From Gammaproteobacteria bacterium (GTDB lineage Bacteria; Pseudomonadota; Gammaproteobacteria; Steroidobacterales; Foliamicaceae), in the NCBI GenBank assembly GCA_009845905.1, contig VXYS01000006.1, forward strand, positions 266,266 through 330,265: DNA of 64,000 bases, read 5' to 3'. Below the pieces are notes generated by a model that was not told the DNA's origin, did no database searches, and saw only the letters and a program-made list of their open reading frames with translations. Positions 7,987 to 16,748 of the stretch are shown piece by piece (positions within the stretch are counted from its first letter, which is position 1; each line of letters opens with the position of its first letter). The translations under genes were made by a program, and so were the position numbers.

Positions 7987-10497
7987 CTAGAACTCGATCG
8001 CGGCGCGCAATCCGAAGGTGCGCTTGTCCTGCGGCACCAGCGTCAGGCCGAGCCTGTTGAAGTTGAAACCGACGCTCAGCACGCGCGAGAAGTCGGTGTA
8101 CTCCTGACCGGAGCGCCAGTAATCCTCGTCCAGGGCGTTCTTTACGTACGCCTCCAGTCTCAGGTTGTTCCGTTCGACCGCGAACCTGAGGTTCAAGAGC
8201 GAGTAGCTCTGCAGCGTCGCCAGGTTGGTCAGGCCGGGAAAGGTCTCGCCCATGTAGGTGAGATCGCCGCGCAGCGACCAGTCCCAGCCGTTCTGGAAGG
8301 TTCCCCCATAGGTGGAGGAGACGTTGCCGGACCACTTGGGGAAGCGGCTGGAACGGTGCCCCTTGACGTTGCGGGTGCCCAGCGCGTATTCGGCGGATGC
8401 CAGGGGGATGAGGAAATTGGTGAACTCGTTGTCGTTGAACGACCAGTTGAAGCTCAGGTCCCAGTCTTCGCTGATCAGGAAATCCACTTCCAGTTCCACG
8501 CCGGAGTACTCCGAACTGCCCGGCGTGCTGACCGGGAAGAAGTTGGGGTTGGTGTTGGGGATCCCGTCGCCGTCGTCGTCGCGGTAGACCGTCACGAAGG
8601 TCGGGAAGGGCGCATTGCCCCATTCCTGCCAGTAGGCCGCCACGTTGGCGACCAGCCGTCCGTCCATCCAGGTGGACTTGACGCCGATCTCATAGGCGTC
8701 GAGTTCCTGCACCGGCGTCACGTCCACCGCGTCGGGGCCCAGCGCATCGACGTATTGCTGGCACATCGAAGACGTGCTCGGCTGGCCGGTGCGCGGATCG
8801 ATGAACGGCGCACTGAAGGTGGTGGGGTCGCAGTTGATGATGTTGGAATTGATGACGCCCGGAAGAATGCCGCGCGAAACCGTAACGTAGGCCGTCATGT
8901 CTTCGGTGATACGGTACCTGAGCGAGATCCGGGGCAGGAAATCCTTGAAATTGATCTCGAAATCGCCGATGCCGTCGCTGCGCGTATCGTCCTGCCAGCG
9001 CGCTTCCAGGTCCACGGTGAACTGCTCGGTGATGTCATACGACACCGACCCGTAGAAAGCTCGCACATCCACGAAATCGCCGCCGTCCACGCCCACAGGT
9101 ATGCGCGCCGGACTGGCGCACTGCGCGGGCGTGCCGAAGGCTCCGAGGTTGCCGCAGGCCACGACGAACACGCCGCCGTTCGAGCTTGTCAGGAACTCCT
9201 GCGTGTAGTAGTTGAATCCGCCCAGCCAGCGCAGTCTCGCATCCGGCGCCGAGGAAAGACGTATATCGATGCTCTCATCTTCGCCGGCCTGCGGGTTGGA
9301 GACGTACCAGGCCTCGTCCGGCGTCATGTCCCAGTCGCGCAGATTGGCGGCGGCGTTCTCGTTGTAGGCGCCGGTGGCCACCAGCGCCATGCCGTTGGCG
9401 AACTCGTAATCGAGCACCAGGCTGATGCGCGTGATCTCGCGCTCGATGCCGAAGTGGTCGATGTAGGGCACGCCTTCGACCTGCGACGGCGCGTCGATCA
9501 GCGAGTCCCGGATGAAGTTTTCGAATCCGCCGGGGAAACTGGCGGGATTCAGGGACACGCTGGGGTTGGGGAAACCGATCTGTCCGCCCGGTCCCGGAAT
9601 GGTGCCGCAAAGGTACTCCCGCGGCATCAGCGTGGTGGGCTGTCCGTCGGTGGTCAGCCCCGGCATTGTCTTGCCAGTGCAACTGTCGTCCAGCCGCGCC
9701 TTGTAGAAGGTCACGCCGGCCGGACCGTCGCTGTCGTCCTGCTGGTAGTAGCGCAGCTTGATGCTGATGTTGTCGGCGGCCTGCACGAAAAGGGTCGCGA
9801 ATGCCGATTCGGAGCGCTGCTTGCCCACGCCCACGCCCGCGTCGTTGTGGTACATGGCGCCCTTGTTGAAGTAGCGCCCTCCGACACGCAGGGCCAGCAT
9901 GCCGGGCGCTATGGGGATGTCCGCGCTCACGTCCAGCTCGTGCTGATCGTACTGCCCGGCGTCGGCCTTGATCCTGGCGGAGAATTCCTCCATGTCCGGC
10001 GCGCGTGTGATGTAGTTGATGGCGCCGGCGAACGAGTTTCTTCCGAACGCTGCCGATTGTGGGCCCTTGATGACCTCGACTCGCTCCAGGTCGCTCAGCG
10101 CCAGTGTCTGCGCGCCCTGGAGGGCAAAGATGCCGTCGACGAACAGGGAGGCGGTCTGCAGCGTGGAATACTCGCTGCCTTCGACGCCCCGGAAACGAAT
10201 GTTGCTGAACAGCCGTCCCGGCCGCGTTCCGGCCAGTTCGTTGTTGAACTGCATGCCGGCGGTCTGGAACGAGATGTCCTCCAGGTCCACGTAGCCTCCG
10301 CGTTCCAGTTCCTCCCCGGTGAACGCCGTGATCGAGAGCGGTACGTCCTGGATGCTTTCCTCGCGTTTTCGGGCCGTCACGACGATTTCCTCGAGCGCGG
10401 CCATCTGGGCCGATGCCGTCGGCGCCACGAAGCCGGCAAGCGGGATGATCAGAAATGACGCGACGGCGCCGCAGGTGGTGGTGCGAATCAGGTTCAT
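7987..10497 (-). CDS. TonB-dependent outer-membrane receptor 1
   Basis: 836 residues beginning with a Sec signal peptide that ends near TASA, followed by a TonB-box-like EEIVVTARKREE. The plug domain has FRGVEGSEYSTLQ, LFVDGIFA and ERVEVIKGPQSAAFGRNSF. The remainder is a beta-barrel ending in the typical C-terminal phenylalanine (IEF). ATG 10497 is preceded by GGGGGC; an in-frame upstream extension to 10608 lacks a signal peptide. The receptor would import a large or scarce substrate using TonB energy. It heads the minus-strand run that ends with the APC permease, and it diverges from the methyltransferase-led operon. There is no siderophore gene nearby, which favours a carbon or nitrogen substrate over iron, but this is inference. 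Confidence 0.93.
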   Translation of the reverse strand: MNLIRTTTCGAVASFLIIPLAGFVAPTASAQMAALEEIVVTARKREESIQDVPLSITAFTGEELERGGYVDLEDISFQTAGMQFNNELAGTRPGRLFSNIRFRGVEGSEYSTLQTASLFVDGIFALQGAQTLALSDLERVEVIKGPQSAAFGRNSFAGAINYITRAPDMEEFSARIKADAGQYDQHELDVSADIPIAPGMLALRVGGRYFNKGAMYHNDAGVGVGKQRSESAFATLFVQAADNISIKLRYYQQDDSDGPAGVTFYKARLDDSCTGKTMPGLTTDGQPTTLMPREYLCGTIPGPGGQIGFPNPSVSLNPASFPGGFENFIRDSLIDAPSQVEGVPYIDHFGIEREITRISLVLDYEFANGMALVATGAYNENAAANLRDWDMTPDEAWYVSNPQAGEDESIDIRLSSAPDARLRWLGGFNYYTQEFLTSSNGGVFVVACGNLGAFGTPAQCASPARIPVGVDGGDFVDVRAFYGSVSYDITEQFTVDLEARWQDDTRSDGIGDFEINFKDFLPRISLRYRITEDMTAYVTVSRGILPGVINSNIINCDPTTFSAPFIDPRTGQPSTSSMCQQYVDALGPDAVDVTPVQELDAYEIGVKSTWMDGRLVANVAAYWQEWGNAPFPTFVTVYRDDDGDGIPNTNPNFFPVSTPGSSEYSGVELEVDFLISEDWDLSFNWSFNDNEFTNFLIPLASAEYALGTRNVKGHRSSRFPKWSGNVSSTYGGTFQNGWDWSLRGDLTYMGETFPGLTNLATLQSYSLLNLRFAVERNNLRLEAYVKNALDEDYWRSGQEYTDFSRVLSVGFNFNRLGLTLVPQDKRTFGLRAAIEF

Positions 10498-10533
10498 AGG
10501 GTGCCCCCAATGCTCTCGTCCTGGCCTCGGAAA

Positions 10534-10559
10534 ATCGGCGCAGCCCTCAATGCGCCGAT
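10534..10559. promoter_or_regulatory. Perfect palindrome in divergent promoter region
   Basis: Half-sites ATCGGCGCA (10534-10542) and TGCGCCGAT (10551-10559) are perfectly complementary around an 8-base centre. The palindrome lies between the divergently transcribed TonB receptor and methyltransferase genes, about 37 bp from the receptor start. The geometry suits a dimeric regulator controlling both arms. A hairpin in the receptor leader is the alternative. Confidence 0.55.
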
Positions 10560-10586
10560 CGGTCAAACGTGCGTAACACGCCTCCC

Positions 10587-10614
10587 TATAATATAGTCCA
10601 ACTCCCATTGGGAG
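10587..10614 (+). promoter_or_regulatory. Promoter -10 box and SD-overlapping palindrome for plus-arm operon
   Basis: A consensus TATAAT lies at 10587-10592, placing transcription start near 10599. No convincing -35 is seen at the right spacing. Immediately downstream CTCCCATTGGGAG (10602-10614) is a perfect 13-bp palindrome whose right half is the GGGAG ribosome-binding site of the ATG at 10620. It could be an operator at the start site or a small hairpin hiding the ribosome-binding site. Confidence 0.5.
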
Positions 10615-10619
10615 CCTCG

Positions 10620-11708
10620 ATGACAGCCACTCTCGACATTCAGCGCAGCCGCGCGGAGCAGGCGCGGCTTGACTTTGTGGGGGGCCTGATGGCCTTCAAT
10701 TCGACCGGTTTCGGCCCCGCGATGGGCGCCTGGTATCGCGAAAACGAGACCCGGCTGGACGATCCGTCGGACATCCGCGAGGTGGGTGCGCTGATGGAAC
10801 AGGGCGCCGCCTACCGATTCGGCGCGTTCTTCGAGCGCCACAACCACGCGCAGATGTTTCGCGCCATCCTGGACATACTCGAACGCCGGGGCGACGAGGC
10901 ACGGGCTTGGCTGGACGACTGCAACCGGCCGGGCGCATTGGGAAGCCTGGAACTTGACCCGGAACTGGAAACGCCCCGGTATTACCGCAAGATCGAAATC
11001 CATACGCAGCCGGGCAACTATCACGCCGAGTTCGCCGGATTCCTCTATCACTGGATGATCAGCCCGTTCCTGGTGGGCCGCGACGACGGCGACGAAATGG
11101 GCTGGAACCTGGCCCGCGCGGTGCCCGGGGGCGACCACCGGCGCATCCTGGACCTGGGTTGCGGGGTCGGCAAGAGCACCTTCCCGTATTGCGAGCTCCA
11201 CCCTGATGCAGAAGTGGTGGGTCTGGACTACTCCGCCTCCATGCTCAAGTACGGCCACAAGCTGGCCGAGTCGCGCGGTCTCAATGTCCACTTCACCCAA
11301 CGGCTGGCCGAGGACACCGGCTATCCCGACGCGAGTTTCGACGTGGTCAGCGCCGTGTGGCTGTTTCACGAGCTGCCCGGCAAGGTGCGCGCCGCCGTCG
11401 TTCGCGAGGCCTTCCGGCTGCTGCGCCCCGGCGGGGTCTTCGCGATCATGGAATCGCCGCCGTTCGAGGTGCTGCAGAAGGAATACAGTCCGCTATCCGC
11501 GTTTCTGCTGGACTCCACCGGGCGGCGCATGGAAGATCCTTTCCTGCCGGGGTTCCTGGCCGAGGACCGGGTGCGCATGTTCGAGGAAGGCGGGTTCAGA
11601 GAGGTCCGCGACGTGCCGCTGCCCAATGAATTGACAGGATGGGGGTTCGGCGGCGAGTACTTTTTCGGCGCCTATCCGTGGTGGGCCACGATCGGAGTCA
11701 GACCGTGA
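10620..11708 (+). CDS. Class I SAM-dependent methyltransferase
   Basis: 362-residue protein. The C-terminal half is a Rossmann methyltransferase: motif I LDLGCGVGKS near residue 178, an acidic loop VVGLDYSASM, motif post-I AEDTGYPDASFDVVSA, and LRPGGVFAIMES. The N-terminal 170 residues are not recognised and may shape the substrate pocket. The ATG at 10620 follows a GGGAG site. It is the first gene of the plus-strand operon and overlaps the next gene by 4 bp (GTGA). A small organic acceptor is likely because the rest of the operon is metabolic, but the acceptor is unknown. A regulatory or RNA target is not excluded. Confidence 0.85.
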   Translation: MTATLDIQRSRAEQARLDFVGGLMAFNSTGFGPAMGAWYRENETRLDDPSDIREVGALMEQGAAYRFGAFFERHNHAQMFRAILDILERRGDEARAWLDDCNRPGALGSLELDPELETPRYYRKIEIHTQPGNYHAEFAGFLYHWMISPFLVGRDDGDEMGWNLARAVPGGDHRRILDLGCGVGKSTFPYCELHPDAEVVGLDYSASMLKYGHKLAESRGLNVHFTQRLAEDTGYPDASFDVVSAVWLFHELPGKVRAAVVREAFRLLRPGGVFAIMESPPFEVLQKEYSPLSAFLLDSTGRRMEDPFLPGFLAEDRVRMFEEGGFREVRDVPLPNELTGWGFGGEYFFGAYPWWATIGVRP

Positions 11709-12094
11709 GCGACGACCTCGAACGCCGGTTTCAGGCGATTACCCACAAGCTGTGGGGCGATGAAATGGGCGAGGAAATCTATCAGTGGATCGTGACCAGC
11801 CGCCCCCCGGCGTTTCATGCAAAGTTGCGCGAGGTCATGGTGCCGATCTGGGAGATGGACCGGGTGGACCTGCGCACCAGGATCCTGTGCAGCATCGCGA
11901 TGTTCACGGCCACGCACAAACAGGAAGTGGAATTCTTCATGAAGATGGCGGCCCATCACGGAATTCCCCGGGAAGAAGTAGAGGAAATCCTGTTGCTGGC
12001 GGGCCTGGAGTTCGGTTTCCCTGCCGCGGAAATGGCCATCGACATACTGACCCGCGTGTATTCCGAGCACGAAGCCCGTTTCGGCACGGGCTGA
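11705..12094 (+). CDS. Carboxymuconolactone decarboxylase (CMD) family protein, copy 1
   Basis: 129-residue helical CMD-domain protein. The signature is seen as VDLRTRILCSIAMFTATHKQ followed by HHGIPREEVEEILL and GLEFGFPAAEMA, which resembles PcaC-type gamma-carboxymuconolactone decarboxylases more than AhpD because no CxxC is present. PcaC acts in the protocatechuate branch of the beta-ketoadipate pathway. The GTG at 11705 overlaps the methyltransferase stop. A second member at 16749-17162 closes the operon. Two CMD proteins in one operon suggest either two consecutive decarboxylation or isomerisation steps or a heteromer. The cognate lactone is unknown. Confidence 0.83.
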   Translation: MSDDLERRFQAITHKLWGDEMGEEIYQWIVTSRPPAFHAKLREVMVPIWEMDRVDLRTRILCSIAMFTATHKQEVEFFMKMAAHHGIPREEVEEILLLAGLEFGFPAAEMAIDILTRVYSEHEARFGTG

Positions 12095-12119
12095 CGGCGG
12101 CCCGTCCGATCAGGCATCG

Positions 12120-12962
12120 ATGTCGCGTCCGCGGGTCGAATTTCTGCGTCTGGACGGCGTGGCGCTGACACCATCGGCCGCGCCTGCATTCGGGCATGGA
12201 TTGCGGGCGGCCGTTCTCAGCGCCCAGACGGGCGAACCGGGAGCCTCCAGCCTGCTGGTACGGGCCGAGCCGTACTGGTGCTCTCACGAAAGCGGCGTAC
12301 TGGAAAGCGATCTCGAAATTCTCCTTCTGGAAGGCGATTTGCGGCTGGGCGAATGTGAATTCGCGCGCGGAAGTTACGCGTTTCTGCCCCGTGGGCTTGT
12401 CATTGCCGGTGCCGAATCCGCCAGCGGGTTCGCCGCGCTGTGGATGGGCGAAGGCCGTGCCGGTCTGTCGCCGGACTCCGAACCTGCCGCGGAATATCGG
12501 GGAGAACGAAGGGCCGGTCCGCTGGATGTCAACGCCATTGCGTGGCAACCTGTGCCCGATTTTCCCGGCCGAACGAGCGAAGAGGCGGGATCCGGTCTGA
12601 GGGTACGAAGGCTGCGCAGCGATCCGGACACGGGCGCCTACACGCTGATGACGCATCAGGCGCCGGGATGGTGCGATCCCAGGCTGGAAGCGCACGAAAC
12701 CTGGGAGGAACTGGTGCTGTTGCAGGGCGATTACCTGATGGGCGAGACCGGCATGATCACTTCGGGTTCATACATCTTCCGTCCGGGCGAGAAACCGCAC
12801 GGACCGCAGGCCACGCGCGGCGGTTGCGTGTGGTTCTGCCGCGGCGAGAAGGAAATCGACTTCCGGTTCACCGAGCCGGACTGGAGCGCGCCGCGCTGCC
12901 GCGAGTACCTGGCGCAGGCCGCGCCGGACCCGCAACCGCAACTCTGGGGGAACTGGAGCTAG
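12120..12962 (+). CDS. Two-domain cupin (bicupin) protein, copy 2
   Basis: 280-residue bicupin homologous to the proteins at 6447-7256 and 14656-15519. The N-terminal half has LEILLLEGDLRLGECEF. The C-terminal half has EAHETWEELVLLQGDYLMGE and then FRPGEKPHGP, supplying candidate H, E and H metal ligands. The ATG at 12120 follows the previous stop by 25 bp, without a strong ribosome-binding site. The acetoacetate-decarboxylase-like gene starts 3 bp after its stop. Unlike the other two bicupins it is not directly paired with an M24 peptidase. No signal peptide is seen, so it should be cytosolic. Confidence 0.8.
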   Translation: MSRPRVEFLRLDGVALTPSAAPAFGHGLRAAVLSAQTGEPGASSLLVRAEPYWCSHESGVLESDLEILLLEGDLRLGECEFARGSYAFLPRGLVIAGAESASGFAALWMGEGRAGLSPDSEPAAEYRGERRAGPLDVNAIAWQPVPDFPGRTSEEAGSGLRVRRLRSDPDTGAYTLMTHQAPGWCDPRLEAHETWEELVLLQGDYLMGETGMITSGSYIFRPGEKPHGPQATRGGCVWFCRGEKEIDFRFTEPDWSAPRCREYLAQAAPDPQPQLWGNWS

Positions 12963-12964
12963 CC

Positions 12965-13789
12965 ATGGCCGGATACACGCGTCCCTTCACGCCGAACGGC
13001 GAGGCCTCGATGCTGGAGCCGCTTCCGTGGCGCTTTGCCGGCAACCTTCTGCTGTTTCATTTCCGAGCCGATCCCGACGCGATCGCGGCCTACCTGCCGG
13101 AGCCGCTTACGCCTTCCGATCCGCCCGACGAGGCCTATGTGTGGAGCCCGCACCTGAAGTGCTATCCCGAGGGTGTGGAGCCGGCGGACTGGCCGGCGGC
13201 GCGCAGTCACTACGACGTTGCGGTGATCGGATTGCCCTGCCGGCTGCACGGCGAGCGCACGATGTTCTCCACCTTCCAGTGGTGCAACCGCGACTGGCTG
13301 GTTCTGCTGAGCTGGTTTCTGGGCGCCTGTTCCAAGCTGGCGGAGATCGAAACCAGCGGCCTGCATCCGTTGCTGCCCGGCATGACGCAGGACGGCGGCG
13401 TGGGCACGCGGCTCAAACGCGTGGTCAGCCGCAACGGCGAGGCCGTGATGCGCATGGAATTCGAACCGCAGCGCGCGATCGACCTGGCGGAACTGGAGTT
13501 CTACACGCGCAACCTGCCTCTCACCTGCATGCGTCACGTCCCGGACTGCCACGTTCCGCCGCTGGGCAAGCCTCTCGTGCACGACCTCACGCAGATGGTG
13601 ATGAGCGGCCTTGAACAGGGCGAGACGCTGGCCGGCGAAGGGACGCTGGAGTTCTGCCCGGCCGACAACGAGGAACTGATGCCGCTGGCGCCGAAGGAAG
13701 TGCTGGGCGCATACTGGATGCCGATGGGGTTCCTGCTCGACGGGGTGCGGATCGTGCACCAGTACGACGCGGCAATCGCTCCGCAGTAG
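12965..13789 (+). CDS. Acetoacetate decarboxylase family protein
   Basis: 274-residue protein of the acetoacetate decarboxylase (ADC) superfamily, with LEPLPWRFAGNLLLFHFR, the central HYDVAVIGLPCRLHGE and GVRIVHQYD at the C-terminus. Known members form a Schiff base on lysine to decarboxylate or to perform aldol or hydratase chemistry. The usual PKKLA-type segment appears here as CSKLAEIE, keeping only one of the two adjacent lysines. My alignment by eye cannot tell whether the catalytic one survives. The start is 3 bp after the bicupin stop, and the alpha/beta hydrolase follows after 10 bp. It may act on a beta-keto acid made by the cluster, but another ADC-fold reaction is equally possible. 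Confidence 0.78.
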   Translation: MAGYTRPFTPNGEASMLEPLPWRFAGNLLLFHFRADPDAIAAYLPEPLTPSDPPDEAYVWSPHLKCYPEGVEPADWPAARSHYDVAVIGLPCRLHGERTMFSTFQWCNRDWLVLLSWFLGACSKLAEIETSGLHPLLPGMTQDGGVGTRLKRVVSRNGEAVMRMEFEPQRAIDLAELEFYTRNLPLTCMRHVPDCHVPPLGKPLVHDLTQMVMSGLEQGETLAGEGTLEFCPADNEELMPLAPKEVLGAYWMPMGFLLDGVRIVHQYDAAIAPQ

Positions 13790-13799
13790 GGAGAACGGC

Positions 13800-14633
13800 A
13801 TGCCTAGGGTACGCGTGGATGGCGTCAATCTGTGGTACGAAGTTCGCGGCGACGGCGAGCCGCCGCTCACGCTGATCGGCGGTTTTGCGCTGGTGGACAA
13901 GCAGTTCGAGTTCTGCGAGCCGTACCTCACGCCGCATCACCGGATCCTGCAATGGCACTACCGCGGCGTGGGCAAGTCCGACTGGACGCAATCCGAACCG
14001 TACTCGGTGGAACGCTGGGTGGACGACCTGGCCGCGATTCTGGACGCAGCCGGGATCGAACGCACGGCGCTCTGGTGCACGTCCACGGGCTCGTCGATCG
14101 GGCTGCGCTTTGCGGCCAAGTACCCGGAGCGCATGCACGCGCTGATCGCCTATCCGTTCATCCGCGTGGACGACACCTGGCGCAACATCTACGAGGCCTC
14201 CTGGTGGGTGGGCAGGGTGTTCGGCATCGAGCAGCTTTCGCGCCTGTATGCCGGCGTCGTACTCCCGCCCGACGTGCTGTATTCCGAAGAGGGGATCAAG
14301 TACGAGCGCTGGGCCAAGAAGCAATACGCCGCCAACGTGAACATGGCCACGCTGAAATCCGTGCTGGACGCCTACACCAACGTGGATCTGACCGCAGACA
14401 TCCGCAACATCGAGTGCCCGACGCTGCTGCTGATGGGTGACGACAGCGCGCTCAACGAGAACGAGCGCATGGATTCGGCCAGCCACGACACGCTGATGCG
14501 CGAGTTTCTGGCCATCAAGTCGGACGTGGACAAGGCCGAGATTGCCGGCGCGGGATCGACCTATTGCATGATTACCAAGCCCAGGGAGTGCTGCGAGGCC
14601 GTTGTGGCCTGGCTCGCCGGGCAGCAGGACTGA
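13800..14633 (+). CDS. Alpha/beta hydrolase with unusual catalytic residues
   Basis: 277-residue alpha/beta-hydrolase-fold protein, with the oxyanion-side segment LTLIGGFALVDKQ, then HYRGVGKSDW near residue 57. The nucleophile elbow reads LWCTSTGSS near residue 98, a variant of GxSxG with cysteine in place of the first glycine. The acid-turn region GDDSALNENE is present near residue 213. The conserved C-terminal GH motif is replaced by GAGSTYCMI, so the catalytic histidine is not obvious. The overall pattern resembles enol-lactone hydrolases of the PcaD group. It sits between the ADC-like and bicupin genes in the same operon. It may be an active variant, a lyase-type hydrolase-fold enzyme, or a degenerate protein. 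Confidence 0.8.
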   Translation: MPRVRVDGVNLWYEVRGDGEPPLTLIGGFALVDKQFEFCEPYLTPHHRILQWHYRGVGKSDWTQSEPYSVERWVDDLAAILDAAGIERTALWCTSTGSSIGLRFAAKYPERMHALIAYPFIRVDDTWRNIYEASWWVGRVFGIEQLSRLYAGVVLPPDVLYSEEGIKYERWAKKQYAANVNMATLKSVLDAYTNVDLTADIRNIECPTLLLMGDDSALNENERMDSASHDTLMREFLAIKSDVDKAEIAGAGSTYCMITKPRECCEAVVAWLAGQQD

Positions 14634-14655
14634 CCGAGAACGAAGGAGCAACGCC

Positions 14656-15519
14656 ATGCCGATGCGCAGAGAAGACTGCCTCGACGTAAGCACCGTCACG
14701 CCGCAGGCGCTCAACTCCGGATTCACACCCGGGGCCGCCGCGCGCAACCTGAGCACCGAGAGCAAAACCGGCGGAGAACACCTGGTCATTGACCTGCCCG
14801 CGGGCTGGTCCCTGCCGCGCGGCCGAAACGAGGCCGACATCGACCTCTACGTGCTGGAAGGTTCCCTGGAAATCGGCGGCGAAACGTGGATGCAGGGCTG
14901 TTACGGCTATTTCCCGGCCGGCATGGCCTGGGGGCCGGCAGGCACGTCCGGCGGCTGCAGGCTCCTGCTGTTCACCAGCCGGCCGATGGCCTTCGAAGAG
15001 GCGGTCGACTCGCTGGCCGATGCGCATGTCGACCGGCATATCGGCTGCACCAACACCTGGCACCTGCCGTGGGTCGATCCGATGGCGGACATCGTCAAGC
15101 GCTCCACCTGGAAAGACCCGAACACGGGCCAGGAGGCCCGCCCGCCCGGCGTCCTCACCAAGGGGCTGCGCAAGGACGACGGCACCAAGGAGGTGATCGC
15201 CCTGACCGCGCTGGCGCCGGGCTTCGTCGATCCGGGCACCGAACATCATCCGCATAACGAATGCTTGTACCTGATCGCCGGCGATTGCTACATCGGCTAC
15301 ACCTTCGACCACAAGCGCGAGGACGTGAAGGAAGACCTCGTGCTCACCAGGGACCATTACATCGGCCGCCCGCCCGGCGTGCGTCACGGTCCCGTGTGCA
15401 GCATCAGCGGCGCGTTCTTCCTGATTTATCTCGCCGATTACTACACCGGTATTTTCGGCAAGGTGGACGACTGGGAAGAGCGCGTCAACAGCTACTTCGC
15501 CAGCGCCTCCTTCCGCTGA
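14656..15519 (+). CDS. Two-domain cupin (bicupin) protein, copy 3
   Basis: 287-residue bicupin preceded by a good AAGGAG ribosome-binding site before ATG 14656. The N half has IDLYVLEGSLEIGGETWMQG. The C half has EHHPHNECLYLIAGDCYIGY and then GRPPGVRHGP, giving likely H, E and H metal ligands as in its paralogues. The next gene, an M24 peptidase, starts 15 bp later, repeating the bicupin-M24 pairing seen on the minus strand at 5251-7256. The conserved pairing suggests consecutive steps on one substrate or physical interaction. No transport signal is present. Chemistry is unassigned. Confidence 0.8.
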   Translation: MPMRREDCLDVSTVTPQALNSGFTPGAAARNLSTESKTGGEHLVIDLPAGWSLPRGRNEADIDLYVLEGSLEIGGETWMQGCYGYFPAGMAWGPAGTSGGCRLLLFTSRPMAFEEAVDSLADAHVDRHIGCTNTWHLPWVDPMADIVKRSTWKDPNTGQEARPPGVLTKGLRKDDGTKEVIALTALAPGFVDPGTEHHPHNECLYLIAGDCYIGYTFDHKREDVKEDLVLTRDHYIGRPPGVRHGPVCSISGAFFLIYLADYYTGIFGKVDDWEERVNSYFASASFR

Positions 15520-15534
15520 TCCGGGGAATTCGGC

Positions 15535-16740
15535 ATGTTGCTGAATCGCGAGCGGGCGATGGAGTTGATGGAGCGCGACGGCCTGGACGCGCTGATCGCG
15601 GTCACGCCCAACAACGTCCTGTACTTAAGCGATTTCGACACCGATTTCCTCTACGACGTGCCCTGGGTGGCCTGCGCCATCCTGCCGCGCGACCCGGACA
15701 TTCCGCCCTGCCTGGTGGCCACCGAGATCGAGGCGGCCGTGCTGGTGCAGCGGCCCACCTGGATGCCGGACAAGCGCCTGTATTACTTCGGCGTGTACGG
15801 GGGCGTGCTGAAAGTACACACCTTTGCCGAGGACACCGAACTCAAGGGCGAGGACCTGGCCATCCGGCAGATGGTCGCGCAGCTGGAGGACGAGCCGTAC
15901 GCCGGGATCAACGGCGCCGTCTGCGCCATGCTCGGCGAAACCGGCCTGGACAAGGGCAGGCTCGGGTTCGACGACACGCGCTTCGCCGGTCTTCTGGGCG
16001 ATGCCGTGGAGCATGCCGAAATCGTCGACGCGGGAAATCTGCTGATCGAGATTCGGATGGTCAAGTCGCCCGATGAAATCGCGATTCTCAAGGAAGCTGC
16101 GGTCAAGAACGAGGCCGCGCTGCGCGCCGCGCTGGCCGCGATCAGCGACGGGGCCACCTGGAACGACGTGTATACCGCCTACGAGGTGCGGGTGGTGGAG
16201 CAGGGCGCCCGCCCGTTCGCCACCTTCAACGGCGCGGGTCCCATGAGCGCCGGCGCCGGGCGGCCCGAGCGGGACTACGTGATCCGTCCCGGCGACCAGG
16301 TCTGCTTCGACAGCATGATGAAGTGGCGCCGCTACATGGGCGATGCGCAGCGCACCGCGGTCCTGGGCGAGGCGTCACCGAAGCTGGAACGCTACTGGAA
16401 GGCCTACATGGCGGGAATCGACGAGGCCTATTCCAACCTGCGTCCCGGCATACAGACCGGCGAATTGCGGAACCGGGTCATCCAGGCGGTGCGCGCCGCC
16501 GGATTGCCGAGTTTCGAGCTGGCCTTCACCCACGGCATCGGCCTCGACCACATCGAGGTGCCGTTCATCGCCGGCGGCAACCTGGGCGACTTCCGCATCG
16601 AGGAAAACATGGTGCTGAACATCGACATGGAACTGCACGAAATCGGCTGGGGCGGAATGTTCTTCGAAGAATCCGTGCGCATTACCGCCAATGGGTCCGA
16701 GCGCCTCTATGACCTCGAACGCGACCTGATCCGCGTTTAG
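15535..16740 (+). CDS. M24 family metallopeptidase, copy 2
   Basis: 401-residue pita-bread-fold enzyme, paralogous along its whole length to the protein at 5251-6450 (for example shared CAILP and WMP motifs in the N domain). The dimetal ligands appear intact: CFDSM near 258, GDAQRT near 268, THGIGLDH near 332, NIDMEL near 364 and FFEES near 377. The family includes Xaa-Pro peptidases, creatinase and ectoine hydrolase. ATG 15535 follows the bicupin stop by 15 bp. A clustered duplicate suggests the pathway treats two related substrates, or two bonds in one substrate. Cytosolic location is likely. Confidence 0.87.
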   Translation: MLLNRERAMELMERDGLDALIAVTPNNVLYLSDFDTDFLYDVPWVACAILPRDPDIPPCLVATEIEAAVLVQRPTWMPDKRLYYFGVYGGVLKVHTFAEDTELKGEDLAIRQMVAQLEDEPYAGINGAVCAMLGETGLDKGRLGFDDTRFAGLLGDAVEHAEIVDAGNLLIEIRMVKSPDEIAILKEAAVKNEAALRAALAAISDGATWNDVYTAYEVRVVEQGARPFATFNGAGPMSAGAGRPERDYVIRPGDQVCFDSMMKWRRYMGDAQRTAVLGEASPKLERYWKAYMAGIDEAYSNLRPGIQTGELRNRVIQAVRAAGLPSFELAFTHGIGLDHIEVPFIAGGNLGDFRIEENMVLNIDMELHEIGWGGMFFEESVRITANGSERLYDLERDLIRV

Positions 16741-16748
16741 CCGGCCGA

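Noticed and set aside
7915-10458. 847-codon open frame opposite the first TonB receptor
   Set aside because: It mirrors the receptor gene and lacks family motifs, whereas the minus strand has a signal peptide, plug motifs and terminal Phe.
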